The translations under genes and the position numbers were made by a program. The notes beneath the pieces were generated by a model. That model did no database searches. It was not told the origin of the DNA and saw only the letters and a list, made by a program, of their open reading frames with translations. Below, one piece after another: positions 49,793 through 58,359 of a DNA stretch of 64,000 nucleotides. Each line of letters opens with the position of its first letter. Position 1 is the first letter of the stretch. Location: assembly GCF_042850985.1 (NCBI RefSeq), contig NZ_AP031415.1, positions 1,984,001 through 2,048,000 of the forward strand. Direction: 5' to 3'. This DNA comes from Allocoprobacillus sp002160865 (GTDB taxonomy: Bacteria; Bacillota_I; Bacilli_A; Erysipelotrichales; Coprobacillaceae).

Positions 49793-52700
49793 ATGAAAAA
49801 GATTATAAAACGATTGCTTACAGGTGTACTTACTCTAGCAACCGTATTTACCGCATTACCTGTCACACAGGTTCATGCTGCGGATTCCGTCTATACCACT
49901 ACGGACGGTAAAGCAGGAACAATCGTCAAGGTTGACAATAGCGGTACAGAGATTAAGAGCTTTGAAGAAAGCATAATGACCGCTGACGGTCAGACTGCCT
50001 ATTGTGTAGATATTAACACAAATTTCCAATCAGGATATAAGAACCGTATCAATGCAACGGAACGAATGAGTGACGACCAAATATCAGACGTGGCATTAAA
50101 TCTGGAATACGTCAAACAGTATGCTAAAACACACAGTCTTTCCAGCAAACAAGTCTATCTGTTGGAACAATGCGTTGTCTGGCGTAGATTGAGCGTTCAT
50201 TTAGGTTGGGGTTACAACAATGTACGAGCTGCCTATGACGAAGTATCAGAAAAAATCCAGTCAGAAGTCTATGAGAACGCAAAGGCTTTCGCTAAAGCGA
50301 ATAAAGACCGTTACGACTGTGGCGGTTATATTTATGTCGGTGAGGGGCAAGATTTAGGACAGTTCTGGGCGAAGTTGGCTGTCGGTGATGGCAAGATTCA
50401 GAAATCGTCCAGTAATACAGCGATTACAAAGTCTAATGACTGCTATTCCTTATCTGGTGCGACTTATACTGTCTATTCTGATAAAGGCTGCACGAAGTCT
50501 GTTGCCACACTTACGACAAATGGCAACGGGAATACGGACACTGTGGAACTCCGAGCTTCTACATACTATGTAAAAGAAACCGAAGCTCCAAAGGGATTCC
50601 AGTTAGATAAGAACGTCTACACCCTTACGGTCAAGGCTGGTGAAACTACTACATTGAAAGTCAGCGATACACCAAAAGTCGCTGATACTTTGGTTGAGCT
50701 TTTCAAGATTGATATGGAAACGGGAAAATCAACCGCACAGGGTAACGCTTCTTTGGAGGGTGCAGAGTTCGTCTGGAAGTATTATGACGGATATTACACA
50801 AAAGATAATCTTCCAGCAGAAGCAACACGCACATGGACGACAAAGACAATCGCTGAAAAAGACGGTAATAACGAAGTCCACTACATCACACGTTTAGCTG
50901 ACGCTTACAAAATATCGGGTGACAGTTTCTACACACAAAACGGTACTATCTGCTTGCCGCTTGGTACTATCACTGTGGAAGAAAAAGCTGCTCCAAACGG
51001 GTACTTGTTAGAGGGTGCATATATGCAGACTAACGGAAGTTCAGAACAGATAAAAGGTGTCTATGTGGCACAGATTACAGAAGATGGTGAGCTTGCGGCA
51101 TTAAGCGGCAGCAACCAGTATTCCGTATCAGACAAGGTGATTCGTGGCGGTGTGAAAATCCAAAAGCGTGACCTTGAAACGAAAGATACAAAACCACAAG
51201 GCGGTGCAACATTGAAAGATACTGCCTTTGAAATCATTTCCCTAAATGATAACCCTGTCTTGGTAGATGGCAAGCTATACAACAAAAATGAAGTTGTCAA
51301 GACAATCCATACAGGCGTTGACGGTATCGCTGCGACTGCCGCAGACACACTTCCTTACGGTCACTATAAGATTTCGGAATCTAAAAGTCCGACAGGCTAC
51401 TTGACTACTGGTGCGGCAGACCGTGAGTTTGACATTGTGAATGATGGTGAAATCGTTGACTTAACAGACGAAGCACATTCTGTTTACAATCAGATTATTC
51501 GTGGTGATTTGGAGGGTGTGAAAATCGGTGATAGCACTCACAAGCGACTTGCGAATGTTCCGTTCAGGATCACCAGCAAGACGACTGGTGAAAGCCACAT
51601 CATTGTGACTGACGCAAACGGTCAGTTCTCCACTTCCTCTGAATGGGTATCGCATAAACAGAATACCAACGCTGGTAAATCCAGTGAGGACGGTATCTGG
51701 TTCGGTACTTCCACACCAGACGACAGCAAAGGTGCTTTGCTTTATGATACTTACACAATCGAAGAATTACGCTGTGATTCCAACAAAGGAATGACACTGA
51801 TTCCTGCCTTTGATGTGGTGGTTTCCAGAAATAAGACAGTCATTGACTTAGGCACTTTGACAGACGATTACGAGCCAGAAATCTCTATCCATACTACCGC
51901 TGCCGACAAGGTGACAGGTGAAAAATCAATCATTGCCGGTAAGAGCGTGACTATCGTTGATACGGTCACTTTGGACGGATTGAAGAAAGGCACAAAATAT
52001 CAACTCAAAGGCTGGCAGATGGTGAAATCTGAAAATGCACAGCTTCTTGTTGATGGGAAACCAGTGGAAAGTGATTACTCATTTACTGCAAAGGATTCCA
52101 AAATGGAAGTTGAGGTTTCCTATACATTCAACGCCAGTGCTTTAGGTGGCAAAGACCTTGTGACGTTTGAAGAATTATACGACCTTTCCAATCCAGACGA
52201 ACCTGTCAAGGTGGCTGAACATAAGGACATTGAGGACGACGGGCAGACCGTGACAATCGAAGAACGAGTGATTACGGTTCATACCACAGCTACCGACAAA
52301 GCAACAGGTGAAAAGATGATTGTTGCTGGTAAAGACGTGACTGTCCTTGATACGGTCACTTTAGATGGTTTGGAAAAAGGCACAAAATATCAGCTCAAAG
52401 GCTGGGAAATGGTGAAGTCTGAAAATGCAGAACTTATCGTCAATGGTGAACGTGTGGAAAACGACCTTGCTTTTACCGCTACTGATACAAAGATGGAAGT
52501 TCAGATTGAGTTTACATTCAATGCCAGCGAGCTTGCAGGAAAAGAGCTTGTCACTTTTGAGGAATTATACGACGTAACAAATCCAGACGAACCTACAAAA
52601 GTGGCTGAACATAAGGACATTGAGGACGACGGGCAGACTGTGATAATCACAGAGCGTATCATCACTATGCATACAACCGCTGCCGACAAGGCAACAGGGA

Positions 52701-53221
52701 AAAAGACAATCGAAGCTGGTAAAAATGTGACTATCGTTGATACCGTTACTTTAGATGGTCTTGAAAAAGGTGTGAAATATACCCTTAAAGGCTGGGAAAT
52801 GGTGAAGTCTGAAAATGCAGAACTTATCGTGAATGGTAAGCGTGTGGAAAATGACCTTACTTTTGCCGCTACCGATACGAAGATGGAAGTTCAGATTGCA
52901 TTTACATTCATCGCCAGTGAGCTTGCAGGTAAGGAGCTTGTCACTTTTGAGGAATTATACGACGTGACAAATCCAGACGAACCTGTCAAGGTGGCTGAAC
53001 ATAAGGACATCAAGGATAAAGGGCAGACAGTAACAATCACAGAAAAACCAGAATCCCCTACCACACCAGATGAGCCTAGCACACCAACAAGAACAGGCAC
53101 ATCACCAAAGACGGGTGACAATACACCATTTGTCGCATTATTCGCTATGATGGGGATTTCCGCTGCTGGTCTTAGCTTCGCAGGATATAAGAGATTTCGC
53201 AGAGTAAAGAAGTCTAAATAA
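49793..53221 (+). CDS. Sortase-anchored thioester/VaFE surface adhesin, three repeats
   Basis: A 1142-aa paralogue of the ICE-1 adhesin. It has a signal peptide (1-29), a TQXA thioester domain with the likely C71-Q126 pair (YCVDINT, EQCVVW), Cna-B/SpaA-like domains (about 200-690), then three VaFE repeats of exactly or nearly 129 aa starting near 51878, 52267 and 52654. The sortase motif is SPKTGD, followed by a membrane helix and a KKSK tail. The extra repeat relative to ICE-1 lengthens the stalk. GAAAGGAG stands upstream. Confidence 0.9.
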   Translation: MKKIIKRLLTGVLTLATVFTALPVTQVHAADSVYTTTDGKAGTIVKVDNSGTEIKSFEESIMTADGQTAYCVDINTNFQSGYKNRINATERMSDDQISDVALNLEYVKQYAKTHSLSSKQVYLLEQCVVWRRLSVHLGWGYNNVRAAYDEVSEKIQSEVYENAKAFAKANKDRYDCGGYIYVGEGQDLGQFWAKLAVGDGKIQKSSSNTAITKSNDCYSLSGATYTVYSDKGCTKSVATLTTNGNGNTDTVELRASTYYVKETEAPKGFQLDKNVYTLTVKAGETTTLKVSDTPKVADTLVELFKIDMETGKSTAQGNASLEGAEFVWKYYDGYYTKDNLPAEATRTWTTKTIAEKDGNNEVHYITRLADAYKISGDSFYTQNGTICLPLGTITVEEKAAPNGYLLEGAYMQTNGSSEQIKGVYVAQITEDGELAALSGSNQYSVSDKVIRGGVKIQKRDLETKDTKPQGGATLKDTAFEIISLNDNPVLVDGKLYNKNEVVKTIHTGVDGIAATAADTLPYGHYKISESKSPTGYLTTGAADREFDIVNDGEIVDLTDEAHSVYNQIIRGDLEGVKIGDSTHKRLANVPFRITSKTTGESHIIVTDANGQFSTSSEWVSHKQNTNAGKSSEDGIWFGTSTPDDSKGALLYDTYTIEELRCDSNKGMTLIPAFDVVVSRNKTVIDLGTLTDDYEPEISIHTTAADKVTGEKSIIAGKSVTIVDTVTLDGLKKGTKYQLKGWQMVKSENAQLLVDGKPVESDYSFTAKDSKMEVEVSYTFNASALGGKDLVTFEELYDLSNPDEPVKVAEHKDIEDDGQTVTIEERVITVHTTATDKATGEKMIVAGKDVTVLDTVTLDGLEKGTKYQLKGWEMVKSENAELIVNGERVENDLAFTATDTKMEVQIEFTFNASELAGKELVTFEELYDVTNPDEPTKVAEHKDIEDDGQTVIITERIITMHTTAADKATGKKTIEAGKNVTIVDTVTLDGLEKGVKYTLKGWEMVKSENAELIVNGKRVENDLTFAATDTKMEVQIAFTFIASELAGKELVTFEELYDVTNPDEPVKVAEHKDIKDKGQTVTITEKPESPTTPDEPSTPTRTGTSPKTGDNTPFVALFAMMGISAAGLSFAGYKRFRRVKKSK

Positions 53222-53344
53222 TACGGGAGGTCACGGTACATGAAAACGCCCCGTTCACCGCCTTATCATAAGAAAGTCAGTCTGTGGCTGACAGTAAATC
53301 GAACTTCTGCTTGATGAACACTTATCTTTCTGAATGGGAATTGT

Positions 53345-53376
53345 CAAGGGTGCTTTAGCACAACGCAACGCCCTTG
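53345..53376. repeat. Conserved hairpin between adhesin and orf23 (ICE-2)
   Basis: CAAGGG pairs with CCCTTG, with TGCTTTAGCA in the loop. It is equivalent to 9569-9604 in ICE-1. The 240-bp interval contains no gene that I can support. Confidence 0.5.
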
Positions 53377-53465
53377 ATGATTCACAGGCAGACAGATATT
53401 ATCCAGACAGCAGAATGACACTATCAATTATTAAAAATATAGAAAGAAAAGAGGTAAATACATTT

Positions 53466-53780
53466 ATGGAATTAAAACACGTTATCCCGAACATGGAAAA
53501 AACATTCGGAAATTTGGAGTTTGCAGGTGAGAATAAAGTGGAACAGCGTAGGATCAACGGACGTATGACGGTAGTTTCCCGCAGCTTTAACCTTTATTCG
53601 GACGTACAGAGGGCAGATGATATTATCGTGGTACTGCCTGCGTCTGCTGGTGAGAAAAATTTTGAATCGGAGGAAAAGGTCAAACTTATCAATCCGAAAA
53701 TCACCGCAGAGGGTTACAAAATCGGTACAAGAGGATTCACAAACTATATCCTGTCAGCAGACGATATGGTGAAAGCGTAA
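53466..53780 (+). CDS. YdcP/DUF961-family protein (Orf23, ICE-2)
   Basis: A 104-aa protein, MELKHVIPNMEKTFGNLEFA at the start, matching the ICE-1 Orf23 along its length. The start is ATG 53466 behind AGAGGT; the frame is open to 53334 but covers the conserved hairpin, so that part is unlikely to be coding. It heads the ICE-2 transfer operon and lies 15 bp before orf22. Confidence 0.88.
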   Translation: MELKHVIPNMEKTFGNLEFAGENKVEQRRINGRMTVVSRSFNLYSDVQRADDIIVVLPASAGEKNFESEEKVKLINPKITAEGYKIGTRGFTNYILSADDMVKA

Positions 53781-53795
53781 GGAGGTAGAAAGATT

Positions 53796-54182
53796 ATGAG
53801 ATTAGCAAACGGAATCATTATTGATAAGGAAAAGACATTCGGAGTATTGAAGTTCTCGGCGTTGCGTCGTGAGGTACATATGCAGAATGAGGACGGTACG
53901 GTTTCTGAAGAAATCAAGGAACGTACCTATGACTTGAAGTGTAAGGAACAGGGACGCATGATACAGATAAGTATTCCTGCCACTGTTCCGTTAAAGGAGT
54001 TTGACTACAACGCAGAGGTGGAAATCATCAATCCTGTGGCTGATACGGTGGCAACTGCTACCTTTCAAGGGGCAGACGTTGACTGGTACATCAAGGCAGA
54101 TGATATTGTTTTGAAAAATAAAAACGGTCAGCCGGCAGGAAATCCGCAAAACCATAACCAGCAGCCGCAGAACAAGAAATAA
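53796..54182 (+). CDS. YdcP/DUF961-family protein (Orf22, ICE-2)
   Basis: A 128-aa protein (MRLANGIIIDKEKTFGVLKF) nearly collinear with ICE-1 Orf22, with the same Q/N-rich tail (NPQNHNQQPQNKK). AAGGAGG precedes the ATG. It is a small soluble protein of a family always found at the head of Tn916-like operons. A role in transfer is accepted for the operon, but the molecular function is unclear. Confidence 0.88.
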   Translation: MRLANGIIIDKEKTFGVLKFSALRREVHMQNEDGTVSEEIKERTYDLKCKEQGRMIQISIPATVPLKEFDYNAEVEIINPVADTVATATFQGADVDWYIKADDIVLKNKNGQPAGNPQNHNQQPQNKK

Positions 54183-54252
54183 TAATTCGATTGATTATAG
54201 TAAATGAAAAATGTATAATTATCCATATTACTTATTCAAAAGAGGTGTTTTT

Positions 54253-54957
54253 ATGGAGGAATTTGTTCAATGGTGGAATGTTAATGGTTTTAATGTAGTA
54301 TCAATCATTCTATCGGGAATAATTTCACTGGTTATTTCTGCTGCATACTATCATAAAGGTAACAGGAATAATCTACAAATGACAATGCTTTTTCCGATTG
54401 TACGTTTATTAAATGAATGCTATTCTAAAAAGAACTATGATGTACTAAATGAATTGTCAAAAAATTACTGTAATAGATATTTGACAAAATCAGAAAGAAA
54501 AGTTTTGACAAATTTAATATCTGCATATAAAGAAATAAGTACCTACAATACAATTAGTGTAAATGCTGATATTATCATGTCTTACTTTGAATATTTACTA
54601 AAATCAAATGAAATTAACCCTAAACCTGCTCCTTTAATAATAGATGGAGAAACGGTTGCCTATGATTATCCACCAGATTGGAATCTTTTGAATAGTAGTC
54701 TGGAAAATGTTTTTAAACAATACGAACCAGAAATTGAAGCAACAGAATGTACAGAAGCAATAATATCCATTTTATCTCATTATTGTAAAGAGTATTATAC
54801 AAGTGAGAAATTACCATATTTTGAGGATTACGATTTGGAAACAGTATTAGATAAGTCCAAAATCACGCAAAAATGGAATGATAAATTTGAATCAATGGAA
54901 AAAGCAAAAAAAGAATTTCTGGATTTGAAAATCATTAAGCAACTACAAAGTAAATAG
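54253..54957 (+). CDS. Unknown membrane-anchored cargo protein
   Basis: A 234-aa product from ATG 54253 (AAGAGGTG upstream). A single membrane helix (about 12-34, VVSIILSGIISLVISAAYYH) is followed by a helical cytoplasmic domain (LFPIVRLLNECYSKK...). It is AT-rich compared with orf22 and tcpA. It occupies the slot where ICE-1 carries its VanZ-like gene, so the orf22-tcpA gap seems to be a cargo site. No similarity is recognised. The layout recalls membrane-tethered helical proteins of exclusion or defence, but that is a guess. Confidence 0.6.
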   Translation: MEEFVQWWNVNGFNVVSIILSGIISLVISAAYYHKGNRNNLQMTMLFPIVRLLNECYSKKNYDVLNELSKNYCNRYLTKSERKVLTNLISAYKEISTYNTISVNADIIMSYFEYLLKSNEINPKPAPLIIDGETVAYDYPPDWNLLNSSLENVFKQYEPEIEATECTEAIISILSHYCKEYYTSEKLPYFEDYDLETVLDKSKITQKWNDKFESMEKAKKEFLDLKIIKQLQSK

Positions 54958-54964
54958 CATTTAT

Positions 54965-54996
54965 AAGCAGTAAATCTATAAGGTTTGCTGCTTTTT
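54965..54996 (+). promoter_or_regulatory. Terminator-like hairpin upstream of tcpA (ICE-2)
   Basis: AAGCAG-AAA pairs with TTT-CTGCTT (one T-G mismatch), followed by a T-run, then GGAAAGGAGG and the tcpA start 20 nt later. Same placement as the hairpin at 8005-8045 in ICE-1. Confidence 0.6.
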
Positions 54997-55017
54997 TCAT
55001 GGAAAGGAGGACTTTAT

Positions 55018-56421
55018 ATGCCACAATTCAATAAACGTGGGAATCGTATTCGAGCCAGCGACAAATCGCTGGTTTTTCGTTTCTCGACTGGTTCGCTGCT
55101 CCTGCTCTTTCTTATGGTAGTAGCATTGCTGAACCTAAAGACACTCCTAACAATGGACTGGAAATCGGTTAGTTTTCTGAAAGATGGCAGCGTCCATTTT
55201 TCGGTCACGCCATATATGATAGTGACGGTCATAGTGTCAGCTCTGGTCTGTGCGATTGCTGCCCTTTTATACCAAAGATTCCAGTATGACAGGGTAAAAC
55301 AGCTCTTTCACCGTCAAAAGCTGGCAAAGATGATACTTGAAAATGGCTGGTATGAATCGGTAACTACACAGGACAGTGGATTTTTTAAGGATTTACCAGC
55401 GACCAGCAAAAAAGAGAAAATCACCTATTTCCCAAAGCTGTATTACCGTATGGATAACGGACTATTGTATATCCGTACAGAAATCACGCTGGGGAAATAT
55501 CAAGACCAGCTCCTACACTTGGAAAAGAAGCTGGAAACAGGCTTGTACTGTGAGCTGGTATCAAAAGAGCTACATGATTCTTATGTGGAGTATGTCTTAC
55601 TCTATGATACGATTGCAAACCGTATCACCATTGACGAGGTACAAGCTGAAAATGGCAGCCTGCGTCTGATGAAGAATGTCTGGTGGGAGTATGACAAGCT
55701 CCCTCATATGCTGATTGCTGGCGGTACTGGTGGCGGTAAAACTTACTTTATCCTCACTATCATTGAAGCTCTGCTCCACTGCAATGCGGTTATGTATGTG
55801 TTAGACCCAAAGAACGCTGACCTTGCGGATTTATCTGTTGTCATGCCAGAAGTCTACTACAAAAAGGAAGATATAACCGCCTGTATTGACCGCTTCTATG
55901 ATGGCATGATGGAACGCTCGGAAAGCATGAAACAGTTAGACGGTTACAAGACAGGTGAAAACTATGCCTATCTTGGTCTTGCTCCGCATTTTCTCATTTT
56001 TGATGAATATGTGGCGTTTATGGAAATGCTGACGACAAAGGAAAATACCGCTGTTTTGAATAAGCTCAAACAGATAGTCATGCTCGGACGACAGGCAGGA
56101 TATTTTCTGATTCTTGCCTGTCAGCGTCCAGACGCAAAATATCTCGGTGACGGAATCCGTGACCAGTTCAACTTCCGTGTTGCATTGGGGCGTATGTCGG
56201 AGCTTGGCTATTCCATGATGTTTGGTGAGGTAGACAAGGATTTTTTCTTGAAGCAGATAAAAGGTCGTGGATATGTTGATACGGGAACGAGTGTCATATC
56301 AGAGTTTCACACTCCCCTTGTACCAAAAGGACACGATTTCCCAAAAGAGATAGGAAGATTGTCACAAAACAGGCAGGACGGACAGGCGGCGTGTGAAGCG
56401 AAAGCCGCAGGTACGGACTAG
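55018..56421 (+). CDS. tcpA: TcpA, FtsK/SpoIIIE-type coupling ATPase (ICE-2)
   Basis: A 467-aa homologue of ICE-1 TcpA: RGNRIRASDKSLVFRF start, two N-terminal membrane helices, Walker A GGTGGGKT (about 231-238), Walker B FLIFDE, then RQAGYFLILACQRPDAKY. It couples the MobT-DNA complex to the channel. The start is ATG 55018 behind AAAGGAGG. The C-terminus differs from that of ICE-1 (RQDGQAACEAKAAGTD), and the extra gene found after tcpA in ICE-1 is missing here. Confidence 0.93.
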   Translation: MPQFNKRGNRIRASDKSLVFRFSTGSLLLLFLMVVALLNLKTLLTMDWKSVSFLKDGSVHFSVTPYMIVTVIVSALVCAIAALLYQRFQYDRVKQLFHRQKLAKMILENGWYESVTTQDSGFFKDLPATSKKEKITYFPKLYYRMDNGLLYIRTEITLGKYQDQLLHLEKKLETGLYCELVSKELHDSYVEYVLLYDTIANRITIDEVQAENGSLRLMKNVWWEYDKLPHMLIAGGTGGGKTYFILTIIEALLHCNAVMYVLDPKNADLADLSVVMPEVYYKKEDITACIDRFYDGMMERSESMKQLDGYKTGENYAYLGLAPHFLIFDEYVAFMEMLTTKENTAVLNKLKQIVMLGRQAGYFLILACQRPDAKYLGDGIRDQFNFRVALGRMSELGYSMMFGEVDKDFFLKQIKGRGYVDTGTSVISEFHTPLVPKGHDFPKEIGRLSQNRQDGQAACEAKAAGTD

Positions 56422-56427
56422 CCTGTG

Positions 56428-56449
56428 TTGGTGTGGCTTGCCACACCAA
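56428..56449. repeat. Perfect 9-bp hairpin beside oriT (ICE-2)
   Basis: TTGGTGTGG pairs with CCACACCAA around CTTG, seven bases after the tcpA stop codon (56421) and 7 bp before the oriT core. It corresponds to 6114-6139 in ICE-1. Confidence 0.55.
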
Positions 56450-56456
56450 CCATTCG

Positions 56457-56478
56457 CCCCCGTTATCTAACAGGGGGG
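56457..56478 (+). other. oriT: oriT core of ICE-2
   Basis: CCCCC and GGGGGG arms flank TATCTAACAG, the Tn916/ICEBs1 arrangement. It lies between tcpA and mobT. The C/G arms are longer than in ICE-1, while the CTAACAG part is the same. Both elements could thus be nicked by either MobT. Confidence 0.85.
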
Positions 56479-56555
56479 CACAAATTATCTGGAAACAGTC
56501 AATCAAATATCGGAAAGACCGCTAAAACAGTGGACTTTTCAAACATTCAAGGGAG

Positions 56556-56580
56556 TGTGACAAAATCGGAAAATGTCACA
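56556..56580 (+). promoter_or_regulatory. TGTGA...TCACA inverted repeat before mobT (ICE-2)
   Basis: Same repeat, spacing and internal CGGAAAAT as at 5978-6003 in ICE-1. Candidate MobT-binding site or leader fold. Confidence 0.5.
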
Positions 56581-56607
56581 TTCCTTTTTCGATTGGAGGG
56601 ATTTTTA

Positions 56608-57804
56608 CTGAATGATACCGATTGGATAAATGATTTTAAGGAAAAACGGACGCAGTACGGCGTTTCCCAGAATCAGCTTGCGGTCATGGCTGGTGTCAGT
56701 CGAGAGTATGTCAGCAGGCTTGAATCTGGAAAAGTAGCCTTGACGGAAGAAATCAAGGTGAAATTCACGGACGCTCTGGAGCGATTGAATCCAGACAATC
56801 CGCTGGAAATGGTCTTGGATTACGTCAGAATCCGATTCCCCACACAGGACGTAAAACACGTTGTTGAGGATATTCTCAAATTAAGGTTTGATGTGATGAT
56901 ACATGAGGATTTCGGATTCTACTCCTATGCGGAACATTATGTCTTGGGTGATGTGTTCGTGCTGACTTCACCCGATAAGGAAAAAGGCACATTGCTAGAG
57001 CTGAAAGGCAAAGGCTGCCGACAAATGGAAAACTACCTGCTGGCACAGCATAGGAGCTGGTATGACTTTCTCATGGACGCTCTGATAGAGGGAGGTGTGA
57101 TGAAACGTCTTGACCTTGCCATCAACGATATGGCAGGAATCTTGGATATTCCAGAGCTGACAGAGAAATGCAACCATGAAGAATGTATTTCCGTATTCCG
57201 CAGTTTCAAGTCTTACCGTTCTGGTGAACTTGTCAGAAGTCAGGAACAGGATAAATACGGTATGGGAAATACATTGTATATCGGTTCACTCAAATCAGAA
57301 GTCTATTTCTGTATCTATGAAAAGGACTATGAACAGTATGTCAAATACGATATTCCTATTGAAGATACGAAAATCAAGAACCGTTTTGAAATAAGGCTAA
57401 AGAATGAGCGAGCCTATCATGCGGTGCGTGACCTGCTGACCTACCATGACGCAGAGCGTACCGCTTTTGATATTATCAACCGCTATATGCGATTCGCAGA
57501 CAAGGAGGTGGAGAAACGACGCAGCGAATGGAAAACCAATGAGAAATGGGCGTACTTTATCGGTTCTGATCGTGGGCGTCTGAAACTGACGACCAAACCA
57601 GAACCGTACACGCTCACAAGGACGCTCAACTGGATAAGCAGGCAGGTCGCCCCTACTTGGAAAGTCTTACAGCAGATAGACAGTACCAACGGTACAAGTT
57701 ATCTCAAAGATATTTTAGACCATGCGAAGCTCACCGAGCGTCATAAGAAACTGATTGAACAACAGACGACTTCCACAGAGGAAGTCATTAAACAGGAGGA
57801 ATGA
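56608..57804 (+). CDS. mobT: MobT/Orf20 relaxase (ICE-2)
   Basis: A 398-aa protein if begun at CTG 56608, which has GGAGG 8 nt upstream. No ATG is available: the frame opens at 56425 only by reading through oriT. The HTH (YGVSQNQLAVMAGVSREYVS) and Rep_trans domain (LDYVRIRFPTQDVKHV; KRLDLAINDMAGILDIPEL) match ICE-1. It nicks oriT and probably also starts rolling-circle copying of the excised element. A DUF3789 gene follows 4 bp later. Confidence 0.9.
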   Translation: MNDTDWINDFKEKRTQYGVSQNQLAVMAGVSREYVSRLESGKVALTEEIKVKFTDALERLNPDNPLEMVLDYVRIRFPTQDVKHVVEDILKLRFDVMIHEDFGFYSYAEHYVLGDVFVLTSPDKEKGTLLELKGKGCRQMENYLLAQHRSWYDFLMDALIEGGVMKRLDLAINDMAGILDIPELTEKCNHEECISVFRSFKSYRSGELVRSQEQDKYGMGNTLYIGSLKSEVYFCIYEKDYEQYVKYDIPIEDTKIKNRFEIRLKNERAYHAVRDLLTYHDAERTAFDIINRYMRFADKEVEKRRSEWKTNEKWAYFIGSDRGRLKLTTKPEPYTLTRTLNWISRQVAPTWKVLQQIDSTNGTSYLKDILDHAKLTERHKKLIEQQTTSTEEVIKQEE

Positions 57805-57808
57805 CAAC

Positions 57809-57940
57809 ATGAAACATATCTTATTTGATTTATTTTTAGTATCTCTTGGTGCAGGTATCGGAGTGATTACAATGTGTCTGGTACAGGCTGGCAGCCAGTT
57901 TGACAGGGATATGGAAACATGGAAAAGAGGTGAGAAATAA
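57809..57940 (+). CDS. DUF3789-type single-span membrane peptide (ICE-2)
   Basis: A 43-aa product (MKHILFDLFLVSLGAGIGVI...) with one membrane helix and a charged tail. It keeps the position and the LVSLGxGIGV core of the ICE-1 peptide at 4597-4737. AGGAGG precedes it, and its stop shares one base with the tcpD start. Function unknown; conserved linkage suggests a membrane partner of TcpD or MobT. Confidence 0.8.
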   Translation: MKHILFDLFLVSLGAGIGVITMCLVQAGSQFDRDMETWKRGEK

Positions 57941-58161
57941 TGAATTTCGGACAAAACTTATACAACTGGTTTTTAAGTAATGCACAGAGCTTGGTGCTTA
58001 TGGCAATCGCTGTTATCGGAGTGTATCTCGGTTTCAAGCGTGAGTTTTCCAAACTTATCGGCTTTCTGGTGATTGCCTTAATTGCTGTCGGCTTGGTATT
58101 CAATGCCGCTGGCGTAAAAGACGTACTGTTACAGTTATTCAATAAGATTATTGGGGCATAA
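57940..58161 (+). CDS. tcpD: TcpD-family membrane protein (Orf19, ICE-2)
   Basis: A 73-aa protein differing from ICE-1 TcpD at only a few positions (AIAVIGVYLGF for AIVVIGIYLGF; LLQLFNKIIGA for LLELFNRIIGA). It has two membrane helices. It is the last ICE-2 gene before similarity to ICE-1 ends: downstream of the stop the two elements share nothing, which marks an insertion or deletion junction. Confidence 0.88.
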   Translation: MNFGQNLYNWFLSNAQSLVLMAIAVIGVYLGFKREFSKLIGFLVIALIAVGLVFNAAGVKDVLLQLFNKIIGA

Positions 58162-58281
58162 AAAATGTAAAATATTGCGATTGATTAAAATAAATTATAT
58201 ATGTCTTTTTGACTATCTTTTTATATCTTCTTAAATGTCCGCAAAGCCTTATTTTATAGGCTCTACGGGCATTTTGCTTTT

Positions 58282-58355
58282 GTGGTAAACCTCACATATC
58301 TAGGTCTATCTTCTTATATTTTCGCTATCAAGCGTGGTTAAAATCGTGGTAAATA
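58282..58355. repeat. GTGGTAAA-type direct repeats, integrase arm-site candidates
   Basis: Copies at 58282-58289, 58334-58341 (GTGGTTAA) and 58346-58353 lie between the int stop and tcpD. They resemble Tn916 Int arm repeats and the pair at 12956-12979. The surrounding 200 bp contain no gene. Confidence 0.55.
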
Positions 58356-58359
58356 CTTC

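Larger units (their letters stand above)
49490..58165 (+). mobile_element. ICE-2, Tn916-family element, left part
   Basis: From the tRNA fragment rightward it repeats the ICE-1 order on the plus strand: adhesin, orf23, orf22, cargo, tcpA, oriT, mobT, DUF3789 peptide, tcpD. GTGGTAACTGGTAG (49509) and two GTTAGCA copies (about 49627-49645) near the left end may be integrase-binding repeats. After tcpD the expected ardA/tcpE genes are missing and a convergent integrase module begins. The rest of ICE-2 may lie past that module, outside the window, or be lost. The 300 bp before the adhesin hold no gene. Confidence 0.8.
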
